From an uncultured bacterium (GTDB taxonomy: Bacteria > Vulcanimicrobiota > CADAWZ01), in assembly GCA_902790465.1 (NCBI GenBank), contig CADASF010000006.1:31469-95468 (forward strand): a stretch of DNA of 64,000 nucleotides. The letters run 5' to 3'. The notes under the pieces were generated by a model that was not told where the DNA came from, did no database searches, and saw only the letters and a program-made list of their open reading frames with translations. Positions 7,833-16,054 of the stretch are shown in pieces. Every line of letters starts with the position of its first letter. Within the stretch, counting starts at the first letter, position 1. A program made the position numbers and the translations under genes.

Positions 7833-8445
7833 CTTTTCAACCCCCTAACCCCCATTCTTGGGGGCGGTAGGCGGTGCCAGCCGGCACCTGTGGGTCGGCT
7901 CATCCTCCCTAACCCTCCTTTAGAAGGAGGGAACAGGACTTAAATGTCTATTGTCTTTTCAACTATTTTACCCCAATCTTGGGGGCGGTGTTCGGGGTCA
8001 GCTATACCTGTTTGTAAAAATTACTTGTAATTTTTACTTGGTTTCCTTAGCTTTGGAAGTGGCTCAACCACCCTAACCCTCCCAATGTTTTTCCTCCTTC
8101 ATTTATGAAGGAGCATATTTGCTAGAAGGAGGGAACAGGAGTTAAATGCCTAATATCGTATATATCTAACTATAAGGCACCTTCAAAATTGGCTACTAAT
8201 CACTCCAAAAAGCTAATAACTAATTCCTCTCCAAGCTGGAGAGGGGACAATTAAGCTCCTTCAATGAAGGAGAAAAAAAATGGGTGAGGGTGGAGACTCT
8301 CAGGCTCCGTCAGGAGCCGTCCCCATATATTTCCCTCACATGTTTTTTCTCCTTGCTTGCAAGGAGCTGGATTGACACTGAGGGGTTAGGGGAGTTGACT
8401 CTTTCCTTATAGTTTTCTACCTTAAATGCCTACTGTATTAGGTGG
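7833..8445 (+). repeat. Decayed CRISPR trailer interleaved with C/G-rich dispersed repeats
   Basis: Repeat 25 breaks off into CTTTTCAACCCCC and a GC-richer block. Three degenerate repeat remnants follow: 7938-7955 (ACTTAAATGTCTATTGTC), 8141-8160 (GTTAAATGCCTAATATCGTA) and 8417-8443 (CTACCTTAAATGCC then TACTGTATTAGGT). The first two follow GGAGGGAACAGGA. Between them are blocks with CCCTAACCCTCC and GGGGGCGGT, including GGCTCA..C.CCCTAACCCTCC at 7897-7918 and 8061-8084, which recurs inverted at 63904-63927. No convincing gene; a 61-codon frame here is repeat-derived. Confidence 0.7.
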
Positions 8446-8550
8446 TAAAAGAATCAATATTATCACAGATTGGTTAATACTAATTTAACTCTTTTTGCTA
8501 TTTAATTAATATTTTAAAATACACTCGAATAGCCTATATTTAGAAGCGAT

Positions 8551-8864
8551 GTCATTGCGAGGGAGCTGTGCGACCGTGGCAATCTCAACCGCTTAATTTA
8601 AATTTAGTAATTTATTGAATAGATTAGGCAGAAATTGAGTAAATATAGGCGATCGACTCAATTTTTAAGTAAATAATAATTTACAGGCTTAGATTGCTGG
8701 GCTTCCCCCTCGTGAGGATATTTTTTTAAAAACTCGTTAGAGTTTTTAACTATTTCCAAGCCTCGCAATGACAAAGTGGCAGTAAATAGCCATATATTGG
8801 ATAGTTTATAGCAACTTTTTATTTACTTATTTTTTTAATAAATAGCACAACGAGTTAATTTAAG
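8551..8864. repeat. Dispersed REP-like repeat, copy 2 (inverted pair, right of CRISPR)
   Basis: Begins with GTCATTGCGAGGGAGC and GCGACCGTGGCAATCT in + orientation (8551-8590) and then carries a near-complete inverted copy (8651-8864) reading back through CCTCGCAATGAC, CAAAGTGGCAGT and TATTGGATAGTTTATAG. A nested ~55-bp block (about 8706-8757, with AAAAACTCGTTAGAGTTTTT) also occurs in the copy at 63195-63250. With copy 1 it brackets the CRISPR locus. 8445-8550 and 8865-8950 hold no feature I recognise. Confidence 0.75.
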
Positions 8865-8952
8865 TATTTTTAAAGAGGAGAAAAAAGCATTCACAAAATT
8901 GGCTATTGGATAGTTTATCAACATGTCATAATAAGAACAAATTAATAAGAAT

Positions 8953-8998
8953 AAAAAAAATCTCTATTTTGAAATATTTCAAAATAGAGATTTTTTTG
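8953..8998 (-). terminator. Palindromic terminator after the stalk-protein gene
   Basis: Perfect palindrome TCTCTATTTTG...CAAAATAGAGA flanked by A and T runs, able to terminate on either strand; it lies 15 bp beyond the stop of the minus-strand gene at 9014. Confidence 0.9.
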
Positions 8999-9013
8999 TA
9001 CTTATTTGCTGCT

Positions 9014-9877
9014 TTACTTTAAATTAAGTGCTAATGGTGGTCTTGAAGTTGTTGACAATATTAGTTTTGCAGGTTCAGATTCCTGTGGAACTTCAAAAAC
9101 TATATATCCAAAGTTTGAACCACCTGGTCTTAAAACTACGAGCCAAAAATTGCTAAGACCTTCGCTATATTCATAAATTCTTTGCTTGTTGTCCATCAAT
9201 GCAAATTTTCCTGTATAAATTTGTACTTCATCAGAGACATTTTGCTGTGATAAATGAACTATAACAAATTTATTTGAAGGGTTTGAGACACTCTGTGCTT
9301 TTACTTGATCTTTATTTTCGACATTTGTAACAGCAACTTTAAAAACATCATTTTCACCAACTACTGGTATAAAAGGTTCTTCAATAAATCCACCTGCTGG
9401 TGCTTTAATAGCTACTGTATTTGATTTAATATTACTGCTTTTTGGTATTGAAGCAGTTTTTATCAATTTTGTATTTCCCATAAATGAAGCTATATTTGAT
9501 GAATTTGCTTCATAAGAATATATGACACTTTGACTTTTTCCATCATATATTGAAGCTATTCCTGTGCAGTTTGCTATTTCATAATATGGAATATATATTG
9601 TACTTCTATATCTAATCGCTTTACCTACTACATTTTTGCCATTTATAATGATTCTTTTCTGACGAGGATTCCATTTACAAGATTTACCAAGAGCATTTGT
9701 TACTGATTTAACTGGTACATATACAGTACCTTTGTTTATTATTCCAGTACCTACTGAATTATTTCCAACAATTACATTTACTGTTTTTATTTGGGTATAT
9801 CCTGGGGTACAGAAAAGAAAAATGGATATAAGTAAGGATAATGTCAAAAATGTAGTTTTATTCATTATTTTTGCCAT
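9014..9877 (-). CDS. Exported protein with copper-amine-oxidase-like stalk domain and DUF4352-like C-terminus
   Basis: 287 residues. A signal peptide (MNKTTFLTLSLLISIFLF...GYTQ) is followed by a copper amine oxidase N-terminal-like domain (about 30-115: NKGTVYVPVKSVTNALGKSC, then YRSTIYIPYYEIANCTG), a fold used as a surface stalk or wall-associated module. The C-terminal half (about 165-287) is a beta-rich immunoglobulin-like domain resembling DUF4352 (FVIVHLSQQNVSDEVQIYTG...PGGSNFGYIVFEVP). GGAG is 5 bp before ATG 9877. It is the last gene of a three-gene minus-strand operon and a paralogue of the first gene (11258-12214). Probably extracytoplasmic; binding partner unknown. Confidence 0.7.
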   Translation of the reverse strand: MAKIMNKTTFLTLSLLISIFLFCTPGYTQIKTVNVIVGNNSVGTGIINKGTVYVPVKSVTNALGKSCKWNPRQKRIIINGKNVVGKAIRYRSTIYIPYYEIANCTGIASIYDGKSQSVIYSYEANSSNIASFMGNTKLIKTASIPKSSNIKSNTVAIKAPAGGFIEEPFIPVVGENDVFKVAVTNVENKDQVKAQSVSNPSNKFVIVHLSQQNVSDEVQIYTGKFALMDNKQRIYEYSEGLSNFWLVVLRPGGSNFGYIVFEVPQESEPAKLILSTTSRPPLALNLK

Positions 9878-9942
9878 AAAAACTCCATCCTTAATTTTTT
9901 TTTACCCCTCTTTTAAATTTTTTTGGGGTATATTTTCCTTTT

Positions 9943-11211
9943 TTATTTAACACCTGTTAAAAGATCTTTTGAAATGTCAGCAGCTCTATTGAGTGCTTCT
10001 TCTGGTTCTTCTACATTTGAAACAGCATCGAATAATGCGTCACTTATCAATCCTCTTATAGATTCCCAAGCAGATGTACGAGGTTGAGTAACTCCGTATT
10101 TCAACTCTTCCATTCCAACTTTATATCCTGGAAATTTTTCAACATATTTTTTATATATTGGGCTGTTATATGTTGAATATCTAACTGGGAGATAGCCTGT
10201 TTTCATTGCAAGTTCTGCATTATTTTCTGTGTTTGTAAGATACTTTATTAATTTCCAAGAAGCAAGTTTCTTAGTTTCATCTTTTGAGAAAATAGCAAGA
10301 TTTGTTCCTGCACATTGTACTGCCTTTGATGTTCCTGAAGGTAATGTTGCTACACCAGAATGAAATTTACATTTATTTTTTACATCTTCTATTCTTGCAC
10401 TTGTTTCAATAGTAAATGCGGCATTTCCATCTAAGAACTCTTTATATGAATTAAAAGTCGGTTTACCTGCTTTTCCATCAACTGCATTTGCAAGTTCTGT
10501 CCAATACTTTAGAGCTTCAACACCTATATTGTCATTAAAAGTTGGTTTATTGTCTTTTATAAAAGAACCATTATTAGAATAGATTAAATGTCCTATTGCA
10601 TCTACGACTGGAGTGTAGATTATTCCATATTTAGAAGAATCTGATTGAGCAATTTTTATAGAGGCTTCTTTTAATTCTTTCCAAGTTTTTGGAACTTTAA
10701 CTCCGTATTTGTCAAGAATATCTTTATTGTAATATAGAACAAAAACGCTTTTATTAAAAGGTATTGTCCACATAACTCCATTATATGAACATGCATTTTT
10801 AAATAAAGGAATAAAATCTTTTTTGTCAGCCTCGGTCATAGCATAAGGGGTATTATCAAAATGAGAAAATGGTGTTATTGCATTTATCTCTACAAATTGG
10901 GTTGTCCAATTTTCATAAACCTGTGATATATCAGGTTGTTTTCCTTCTGCAAGTCCTTGTATAAGTTGACGATAAAGACAAGAATAATTGTTTCCGTAAA
11001 GTCGTAAATCAGGAGTTGATATTGCTTTTGTATTTACAATTATGTCAGGATTTTCCTTCATAAAATTAGCTGTCAATTTATCAACTACTTCTTTTTTCTC
11101 GCCTCTCATAGCATGCCAAAGTTCTATAGTAACTTTTTCTTTTGCAAAAATAGGCATGGCAGTTATAACTAACAAACATAAACAGAAAAAGAAAGCAAAT
11201 ACTTTTTTCAA
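9943..11211 (-). CDS. ABC transporter extracellular solute-binding protein (family 1, sugar type)
   Basis: 422 residues with a Sec signal peptide (MKKVFAFFFCLCLLVITAMPIFA) followed by the type-1 solute-binding fold: VTIELWHAMRGEKKEVVDKL, NPDIIV, GVMWTIPFNKSVFVLYYNKDILDKYG, and KLIKYLTN near the C-terminus. Closest in type to glycerol-3-phosphate/oligosaccharide binding proteins such as UgpB. The start is TTG 11211 with AAGGAGG 9 bp upstream. It has no lipobox. No permease or ATPase genes are nearby, so the partner transporter must be elsewhere. It is flanked in the operon by two stalk-domain paralogues, an arrangement that suggests a shared extracytoplasmic role. Confidence 0.85.
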   Translation of the reverse strand: MKKVFAFFFCLCLLVITAMPIFAKEKVTIELWHAMRGEKKEVVDKLTANFMKENPDIIVNTKAISTPDLRLYGNNYSCLYRQLIQGLAEGKQPDISQVYENWTTQFVEINAITPFSHFDNTPYAMTEADKKDFIPLFKNACSYNGVMWTIPFNKSVFVLYYNKDILDKYGVKVPKTWKELKEASIKIAQSDSSKYGIIYTPVVDAIGHLIYSNNGSFIKDNKPTFNDNIGVEALKYWTELANAVDGKAGKPTFNSYKEFLDGNAAFTIETSARIEDVKNKCKFHSGVATLPSGTSKAVQCAGTNLAIFSKDETKKLASWKLIKYLTNTENNAELAMKTGYLPVRYSTYNSPIYKKYVEKFPGYKVGMEELKYGVTQPRTSAWESIRGLISDALFDAVSNVEEPEEALNRAADISKDLLTGVK

Positions 11212-11257
11212 TTAACTTTTCCTCCTTAATCAGTCCTGAAAAAAGACTCTAATTTTT

Positions 11258-12214
11258 TTACCCATGTATTAAGTCAATAGCTAATGGTGGCTGATTTAAG
11301 GCATTCAATATAAGTTTAGAAGCTCTAGAACTTTTTGGTACTTCAAAAACCAAATAGCCGTAATTTACTCCACCTGGTTTTAAAATTGAAAGCCAATAAT
11401 TACTCAGTCCTTCCATATAATCATATATATGAGAATTTTCATCTGAAAGAGTGAATTTTCCTGTATAAATTTGAACATCTGAAGAAATATTTTGTTGGGA
11501 AACATAGATGACAAAATATTTATTTCCTGCTGAAGCATTATATCTGTTTTTTATAACAGAAATTTCTTCCATGTCTGTTACTGTTACAGAAAAAACAGAA
11601 TTTTTTCCGCTTTTCTGAGCAAAAGCTCCTTTTGATTGAATTGCTGGAATATTTGTCATATATGTTGACAACTTACTTTCAGGTGAAGGAACTCCAGAAT
11701 ATGAAACATTTCTTGGAAGTTTTAGTCCTTCTGCCAAAGTTCCTTTTGCTCCTACAGGTCTTATTGTATTTTTTGGATTTGATTTGGCATTACTTGAAGG
11801 ATATACAGTTGTCAGATCATCATCTATTGAATTGCTTTTATTTGCAACATTATTAAAGGGCATGTTACCTACAGATAAATATAAATCTCTTGTCTGTTTA
11901 TTATATTTTATTGCTCCTCCAAATGTATTGGCAACTTCTTTTGCAGAAGCATATATTATTCCATTTCTTCTTACAAATTGTGAAATTTGTACTCCATTGA
12001 ATATTACTATACGAGAAGAAGGAAACCAAGCGACATAAGTTCCAAGTTTTTCAGCTACAACTTCAAGAGGTATATAAGCTGTTCCATTAGATAATATAAT
12101 TTTGCTTCCTGTGTCATTTCTGTTTATAAATAACTTTTCTGCGGCTTCAATTTTAGAAAAACTTAATAATGTAATTAATATTCCAAATATTAGAACCGCT
12201 AAATTCCGATTCAT
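11258..12214 (-). CDS. Exported stalk-domain/DUF4352-like protein (paralogue of 9014-9877)
   Basis: The start is ATG 12214 because AAGGAGGT lies 6-7 bp upstream; the frame extends eight codons further but that stretch contains the RBS. About 318 residues: signal peptide (NRNLAVLIFGILITLLSF), copper-amine-oxidase-like N-terminal domain (NGTAYIPLEVVAEKLGTYV, RRNGIIYASAKEVANTFGG), a Ser/Pro-rich linker, and a C-terminal DUF4352-like domain (YFVIYVSQQNISSDVQIYTG...PGGVNYGYLVFEVP) clearly homologous to the protein at 9014. First gene of the operon, 46 bp before the solute-binding protein gene. Confidence 0.7.
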   Translation of the reverse strand: MNRNLAVLIFGILITLLSFSKIEAAEKLFINRNDTGSKIILSNGTAYIPLEVVAEKLGTYVAWFPSSRIVIFNGVQISQFVRRNGIIYASAKEVANTFGGAIKYNKQTRDLYLSVGNMPFNNVANKSNSIDDDLTTVYPSSNAKSNPKNTIRPVGAKGTLAEGLKLPRNVSYSGVPSPESKLSTYMTNIPAIQSKGAFAQKSGKNSVFSVTVTDMEEISVIKNRYNASAGNKYFVIYVSQQNISSDVQIYTGKFTLSDENSHIYDYMEGLSNYWLSILKPGGVNYGYLVFEVPKSSRASKLILNALNQPPLAIDLIHG

Positions 12215-12408
12215 ATTTTTACCTCCTTTTGTATTCATTTCATATTATTTGATATTATTATAATCTATATCTTTTACAGAATTGTTACAATTTTTAGTAA
12301 ATTTTATATTTTTTGTAAATTTTTTATTACATATATTAAAATTTTTTTAAATTATTAAAAAAGAGGAAAAGAATAACAAATATTTAAAATATATTTTTTT
12401 AAAAATAG

Positions 12409-12437
12409 TTGATATTTTTTTTTTGATGTTGTATAAT
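12409..12437 (+). promoter_or_regulatory. Sigma70 promoter of prs-rplY
   Basis: TTGATA (12409-12414) and TATAAT (12432-12437) are separated by exactly 17 bp, giving a near-consensus promoter about 35 bp before the prs ATG. The upstream 12240-12408 region is very AT-rich and shared with the divergent minus-strand operon. Confidence 0.8.
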
Positions 12438-12471
12438 TACAAAGCTAATCTTTATATGGGAGCTTTTTTTT

Positions 12472-13485
12472 ATGGAACCCGGCGAAGCCGAATTTAAGGA
12501 AAGATTCTCTCTTGTAGGGAGCAATGTCAAAATTTTTTCGGGAAATGCCCATCCACGGCTTGCTTATGATATATGCCGTTATTTGGGACTCCCATTGGGT
12601 AGATCACTTGCTTCAACTTTTCAAAATGGTGAGACTCGTGTAAAAATTGAAGAGACAGTAAGAGGAAAAGATGTATATATTGTACAGCCTATCTGTGGAA
12701 GAGTAAATGACAGTCTTGTCGAACTACTCTTGATGATAGATGCTGTTGCAAGGGCATCTGTCAAAAAAGTAACTGCCATAATACCATATTATGGCTATGA
12801 AAAACAGGAGAAAAAAACTTCTGGAAGAGAGCCTATAGCTGCAAAATTATTTGCAAATATATACACAGTTGCTGGAGTAAACAGAATTATAACAGTTGAT
12901 TTACATTCAGCAGCTATACAGGGATTTTTTGATATACCTGTTGACAATTTGACTTTTTTCCCATTGTTGTTTAACTATTTTGAGAAAAAATTAAAAGGCG
13001 AAGATATTGTTGTTGTATCACCTGATTCTGGAGGTGTTTCAAGGGCAAAAGTATTTGCAGATCAGATGAGAGCTTCACTTGCTATTATTTTCAAGAGAAG
13101 AAATAGACCCGACCAAGTCGAAGCTATTGATTTTATCGGAGATGTAAAAGGTAAAACTGCCATTATAATAGATGACATGATATCTACTGGTGGGACTTTA
13201 ATTCAAGCATCGAGAATATTAAAGCAAAATGGAGCTGAAAGAATTTTTGCTTGTGCCACACATCCTTTATTGGCAGGAAGTGCGATAAAGGATATTGAAA
13301 ATTCTGATATTGAAGAAGTTGTTGTTGCAGATACTGTGCCACTTCCTATTGAAGCACAGAGAGGAAAATTTTTGTATTTGTCCGTTGCGCCTCTTATAGC
13401 AGAGTCTGTAAGGCGCGTTCATTATAATTTATCGGTAAGTATGCTTTTTGACTGGAGGAAAAAATATGAAGCAAATAGCGATTGA
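12472..13485 (+). CDS. prs: Ribose-phosphate pyrophosphokinase (PRPP synthase)
   Basis: Makes 5-phosphoribosyl 1-pyrophosphate from ribose 5-phosphate and ATP for purine, pyrimidine, His and Trp synthesis. 337 residues, slightly long for class I enzymes (~315). Motifs: SGNAHPRLAYDICRYLGLPL, FQNGETRVKI, ATP-loop PYYGYEKQEKKTSGREPI (canonical enzymes have Arg-Gln-Asp where this has Lys-Gln-Glu), VDLHSAAIQGFFD, and the PRPP loop IIIDDMISTGGTL. GGGAG is 9 bp before ATG. The stop overlaps rplY by 20 bp, so the two are translationally linked, as prs-ctc pairs are in many bacteria. Confidence 0.95.
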   Translation: MEPGEAEFKERFSLVGSNVKIFSGNAHPRLAYDICRYLGLPLGRSLASTFQNGETRVKIEETVRGKDVYIVQPICGRVNDSLVELLLMIDAVARASVKKVTAIIPYYGYEKQEKKTSGREPIAAKLFANIYTVAGVNRIITVDLHSAAIQGFFDIPVDNLTFFPLLFNYFEKKLKGEDIVVVSPDSGGVSRAKVFADQMRASLAIIFKRRNRPDQVEAIDFIGDVKGKTAIIIDDMISTGGTLIQASRILKQNGAERIFACATHPLLAGSAIKDIENSDIEEVVVADTVPLPIEAQRGKFLYLSVAPLIAESVRRVHYNLSVSMLFDWRKKYEANSD

Positions 13486-14098
13486 AGCAAAGAAAAGAGA
13501 AATGGGTAAAAAAGAAAGAAACATCATTCGCAAGGAAGGCGGAATTCCATGTGTTGTTTACGGAAAAGATATAACATCTTTTTGTATTTCTGTAAATGAA
13601 AGAACATTTGAAAAAGAACTTCATGCCCATGGAATGAATGCACTTTTTAATTTGGTTATAGACAAAGACCAATATACAGCAATGATTGCTGAAATTCAGA
13701 GAGAACCATTGTCAAAGAAGATTAAACACATTGATTTCCACAAAGTAGCTCTTGATACAGCTGTTACAGCAACTGTTCCTGTACATCTCGATGGAGATTG
13801 CAAAGGTGTAAGAGAAGGTGCTATATTAGAACAACTTATGTGGGAAATTGAAATTGAAGCTCTTCCATTGAATGTTCCAGACCATATCGTAGTTGATGTA
13901 ACAAATCTTGGTCTTGGCGAAGAATTAAAGGTAGCTGAATTAAAGGCTCCAGAGGGTGTTTCTTTTGTATCTCCTGCTGATGAAGTAGTAGTAATTGCTG
14001 CAAAACCAAAGAAGGAAGAAGAAGAGACAACTGAGACAGCTGAAGCAACAGCTGAGCCACAGGTTATCAAAAAAGGCAAAGAAGAAGAGGAAAAATAA
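13466..14098 (+). CDS. rplY: 50S ribosomal protein L25/general stress protein Ctc
   Basis: Binds 5S rRNA in the large subunit. The start is ATG 13466, preceded by GGAGG at 13454-13458 with 7-bp spacing; the same frame opens 18 bp earlier but before the RBS. 210 residues of the long TL5/CTC type: N-terminal L25 domain (about 1-90: KREMGKKERNIIRKEGGIPCVVYG, HIDFHKVALD) plus the C-terminal beta domain (about 95-190: PVHLDGDCKGVREGAILE), ending in an acidic Glu-rich tail. It starts inside prs and is followed by a strong terminator. Confidence 0.93.
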   Translation: MKQIAIEAKKREMGKKERNIIRKEGGIPCVVYGKDITSFCISVNERTFEKELHAHGMNALFNLVIDKDQYTAMIAEIQREPLSKKIKHIDFHKVALDTAVTATVPVHLDGDCKGVREGAILEQLMWEIEIEALPLNVPDHIVVDVTNLGLGEELKVAELKAPEGVSFVSPADEVVVIAAKPKKEEEETTETAEATAEPQVIKKGKEEEEK

Positions 14099-14116
14099 TA
14101 ACTTTTCTACAGAATG

Positions 14117-14163
14117 TAAAAAAACGGTGTTGGAAAATTTTTCAACACCGTTTTTTTTTTTGT
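14117..14163 (+). terminator. Terminator of prs-rplY
   Basis: CGGTGTTG...CAACACCG hairpin followed by eleven or more T residues, 20 bp after rplY. Confidence 0.95.
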
Positions 14164-14278
14164 TATGAGCGTATTTTCTTAGGAACTTTACACGCCCTCA
14201 TATTTTTGAAAATTACATTTAAAATCACTACAACAAGATAAAACAGGAAAATTACATATACACAAAGAAGTAATATAA

Positions 14279-14317
14279 GCAATGCCATGAGTTTTATTTG
14301 TGGCATTGCTTTTTTAT
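14279..14317 (+). terminator. Terminator-like hairpin just upstream of the MFS gene
   Basis: GCAATGCCA...TGGCATTGC followed by six T residues, ending ~30 bp before the transporter ATG and over 100 bp after the rplY terminator. No ORF lies between the two terminators (14164-14278), so it may end a small RNA or act as an attenuator in the transporter leader. Confidence 0.75.
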
Positions 14318-14347
14318 TAATGATAATAATGAGGTAAAATTTTATAT

Positions 14348-15871
14348 ATGTATATGAATGCTATTGCTGTAGGAGTAACAGCAGGGGTATCTGAAACAGC
14401 ACAACAACAAGTTAAAGCTGGTGATTTAGTAACAAATATAATAATGCTTGGAATTCTTGCTGTTGTTATATTGATATATTTTTTGAATAATCCACTAAAA
14501 CACTCTAAAGATTTTCGTATTCGCTGTTTTTTAAATTGGTTTCCACTTGGTTTGACTTATGCCTTTTTGTATATGGCAAGGTATAATTTAACAGTTGTAA
14601 AAGGTTCTCTTGGAAATCTCCTTTCCAATCAAAATTTTGGAGATATTTTTGGTATTGGCTCAGTTATCTATGGCTGTGCCTTTCTTATTAATGGACCACT
14701 TACCGAAAAAATAGGTGGAAAAAAGGCAATAATGATAGGTTCTGCTGGTTCTGCATTGATGAATATATTGATGGGAATCTGTCTTTTCCAAGTTATGAAT
14801 AAAAATTGGACAGTAAATGTCCTTGTTGTGTCATTCATGATTTTATACGCACTTAATATGTATTTTCAGAGTTTTGGTGCTGTAGCAGTTGTCAAAGTTA
14901 ATTCACAATGGTTTAATATCAAAGAAAGAGGAGTTTTAGGAGGTATATTTGGAACTCTTATTTCTTTGGGATTGTTCTATGCTTTTAATTGGGGAAGTAT
15001 GATTGCAGAAGCTACAAAGGCAAAACCAGATGATATTGGTATTATGGAATTGTGGCTCAGAAATATTTTAAATATACATGGTGAAATAGATCAGCTTTGG
15101 TATGTATTTTTTATTCCTGCCATTATTTTGGCAGTGTTTTTCTTTATAATACTTTTTTTGATAAAAGATTCACCAGAAGAGGCGGGATTTCCAAATTTTG
15201 AACTTGGAGATGCCTCTGAAAATGAAAATAGCGAAGAAGTACATGGTTTGGCTCTCATTAAAAAACTGCTCACTAATCCAATAATATTGACTATTGCATG
15301 TATTGAGTTCTGTTCAGGTATTTTGAGACAGAGTGTAATGCACTGGTATCAATTATTTGTTAAATTTTATTCCGCTAAACCAGATTTTGTTGAAATCTTT
15401 AAACCTGCCGAATTTTTCTGTGATAACTGGGGACTTTTACTCTGTTTTGCAGGAATTATGGGGGGAATGTTCGCTGGATTGATTTCAGATAAATTATTTG
15501 GTTCAAGAAGAGGACCTTCAGCCGTATTTTTATATGGAATAATGCTTGTCTGTTCTATTATTTTAGCCTGTACACTCCGAGGAAATCAAATTCTTGTCGG
15601 CTGTATTATGTTTATGATGTCTCTTGCTGTAATTGGTGTTCATGGTATGCTCTCTGGTACGGCTACAATGGACTTTGGAGGCAAAAAAGCTGCTGCTACT
15701 GCAACAGGTCTTGTCGATGGCTTTGTCTATTTAGGTACTGGATTCCAAGCATTTGCTCTTGGAAGACTTACAAATATAGACTGGATATACTGGCCATTGT
15801 TTATGATTCCGTTTGCAATAATTGGATTGATTCTTTCACTCAAAATTTGGAAAGCATTTCCAGGAAAATAA
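14348..15871 (+). CDS. MFS transporter, organophosphate:phosphate antiporter-like (GlpT/UhpT type)
   Basis: 507 residues with about 12 hydrophobic helices. After an N-terminal anchor helix, the segment FLNWFPLGLTYAFLYMARYN matches the first helix of the OPA family (glycerol-3-phosphate and hexose-phosphate antiporters), and GPLTEKIGGKKAIMIG is the MFS loop 2-3 signature. A long central loop (about 278-300) is acidic. Substrate cannot be fixed; sugar phosphate or glycerol 3-phosphate is likely by family. GAGGT is 12 bp before ATG 14348; a second in-frame ATG at 14354 is also possible. Monocistronic between terminators. Confidence 0.75.
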   Translation: MYMNAIAVGVTAGVSETAQQQVKAGDLVTNIIMLGILAVVILIYFLNNPLKHSKDFRIRCFLNWFPLGLTYAFLYMARYNLTVVKGSLGNLLSNQNFGDIFGIGSVIYGCAFLINGPLTEKIGGKKAIMIGSAGSALMNILMGICLFQVMNKNWTVNVLVVSFMILYALNMYFQSFGAVAVVKVNSQWFNIKERGVLGGIFGTLISLGLFYAFNWGSMIAEATKAKPDDIGIMELWLRNILNIHGEIDQLWYVFFIPAIILAVFFFIILFLIKDSPEEAGFPNFELGDASENENSEEVHGLALIKKLLTNPIILTIACIEFCSGILRQSVMHWYQLFVKFYSAKPDFVEIFKPAEFFCDNWGLLLCFAGIMGGMFAGLISDKLFGSRRGPSAVFLYGIMLVCSIILACTLRGNQILVGCIMFMMSLAVIGVHGMLSGTATMDFGGKKAAATATGLVDGFVYLGTGFQAFALGRLTNIDWIYWPLFMIPFAIIGLILSLKIWKAFPGK

Positions 15872-15887
15872 ATTTTGTGAAAATGAT

Positions 15888-15931
15888 ACAAAAACAGCGT
15901 GCGAAGAATTTTCTTCACACGCTGTTTTTGA
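15888..15931 (+). terminator. Terminator of the MFS gene
   Basis: Long hairpin AAACAGCGTG..GAAGAA / TTCTTC.CACGCTGTTT with a T run. Confidence 0.95.
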
Positions 15932-15973
15932 TTTAGTATTCCTTTCTCAATCTCAATAAAGAAGTGAATTTAT

Positions 15974-16008
15974 AAAAAAAACTCCAGTCAAAATCACTGG
16001 AGTTTTAA
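15974..16008 (-). terminator. Hairpin terminator facing the minus-strand Rpn gene
   Basis: ACTCCAGT...ACTGGAGT flanked by A8 upstream (T8 on the minus strand); it follows the minus-strand gene ending at 16055. Confidence 0.75.
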
Positions 16009-16054
16009 ACACATTCATTTTTTATGTAAACATTTGTTGAAGGAGACCAGTTTT

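Noticed and set aside
7758..7943. 61-codon + strand frame across the end of the CRISPR array
   Set aside because: It is made of repeat, spacer and dispersed-repeat DNA with no RBS; not a gene.
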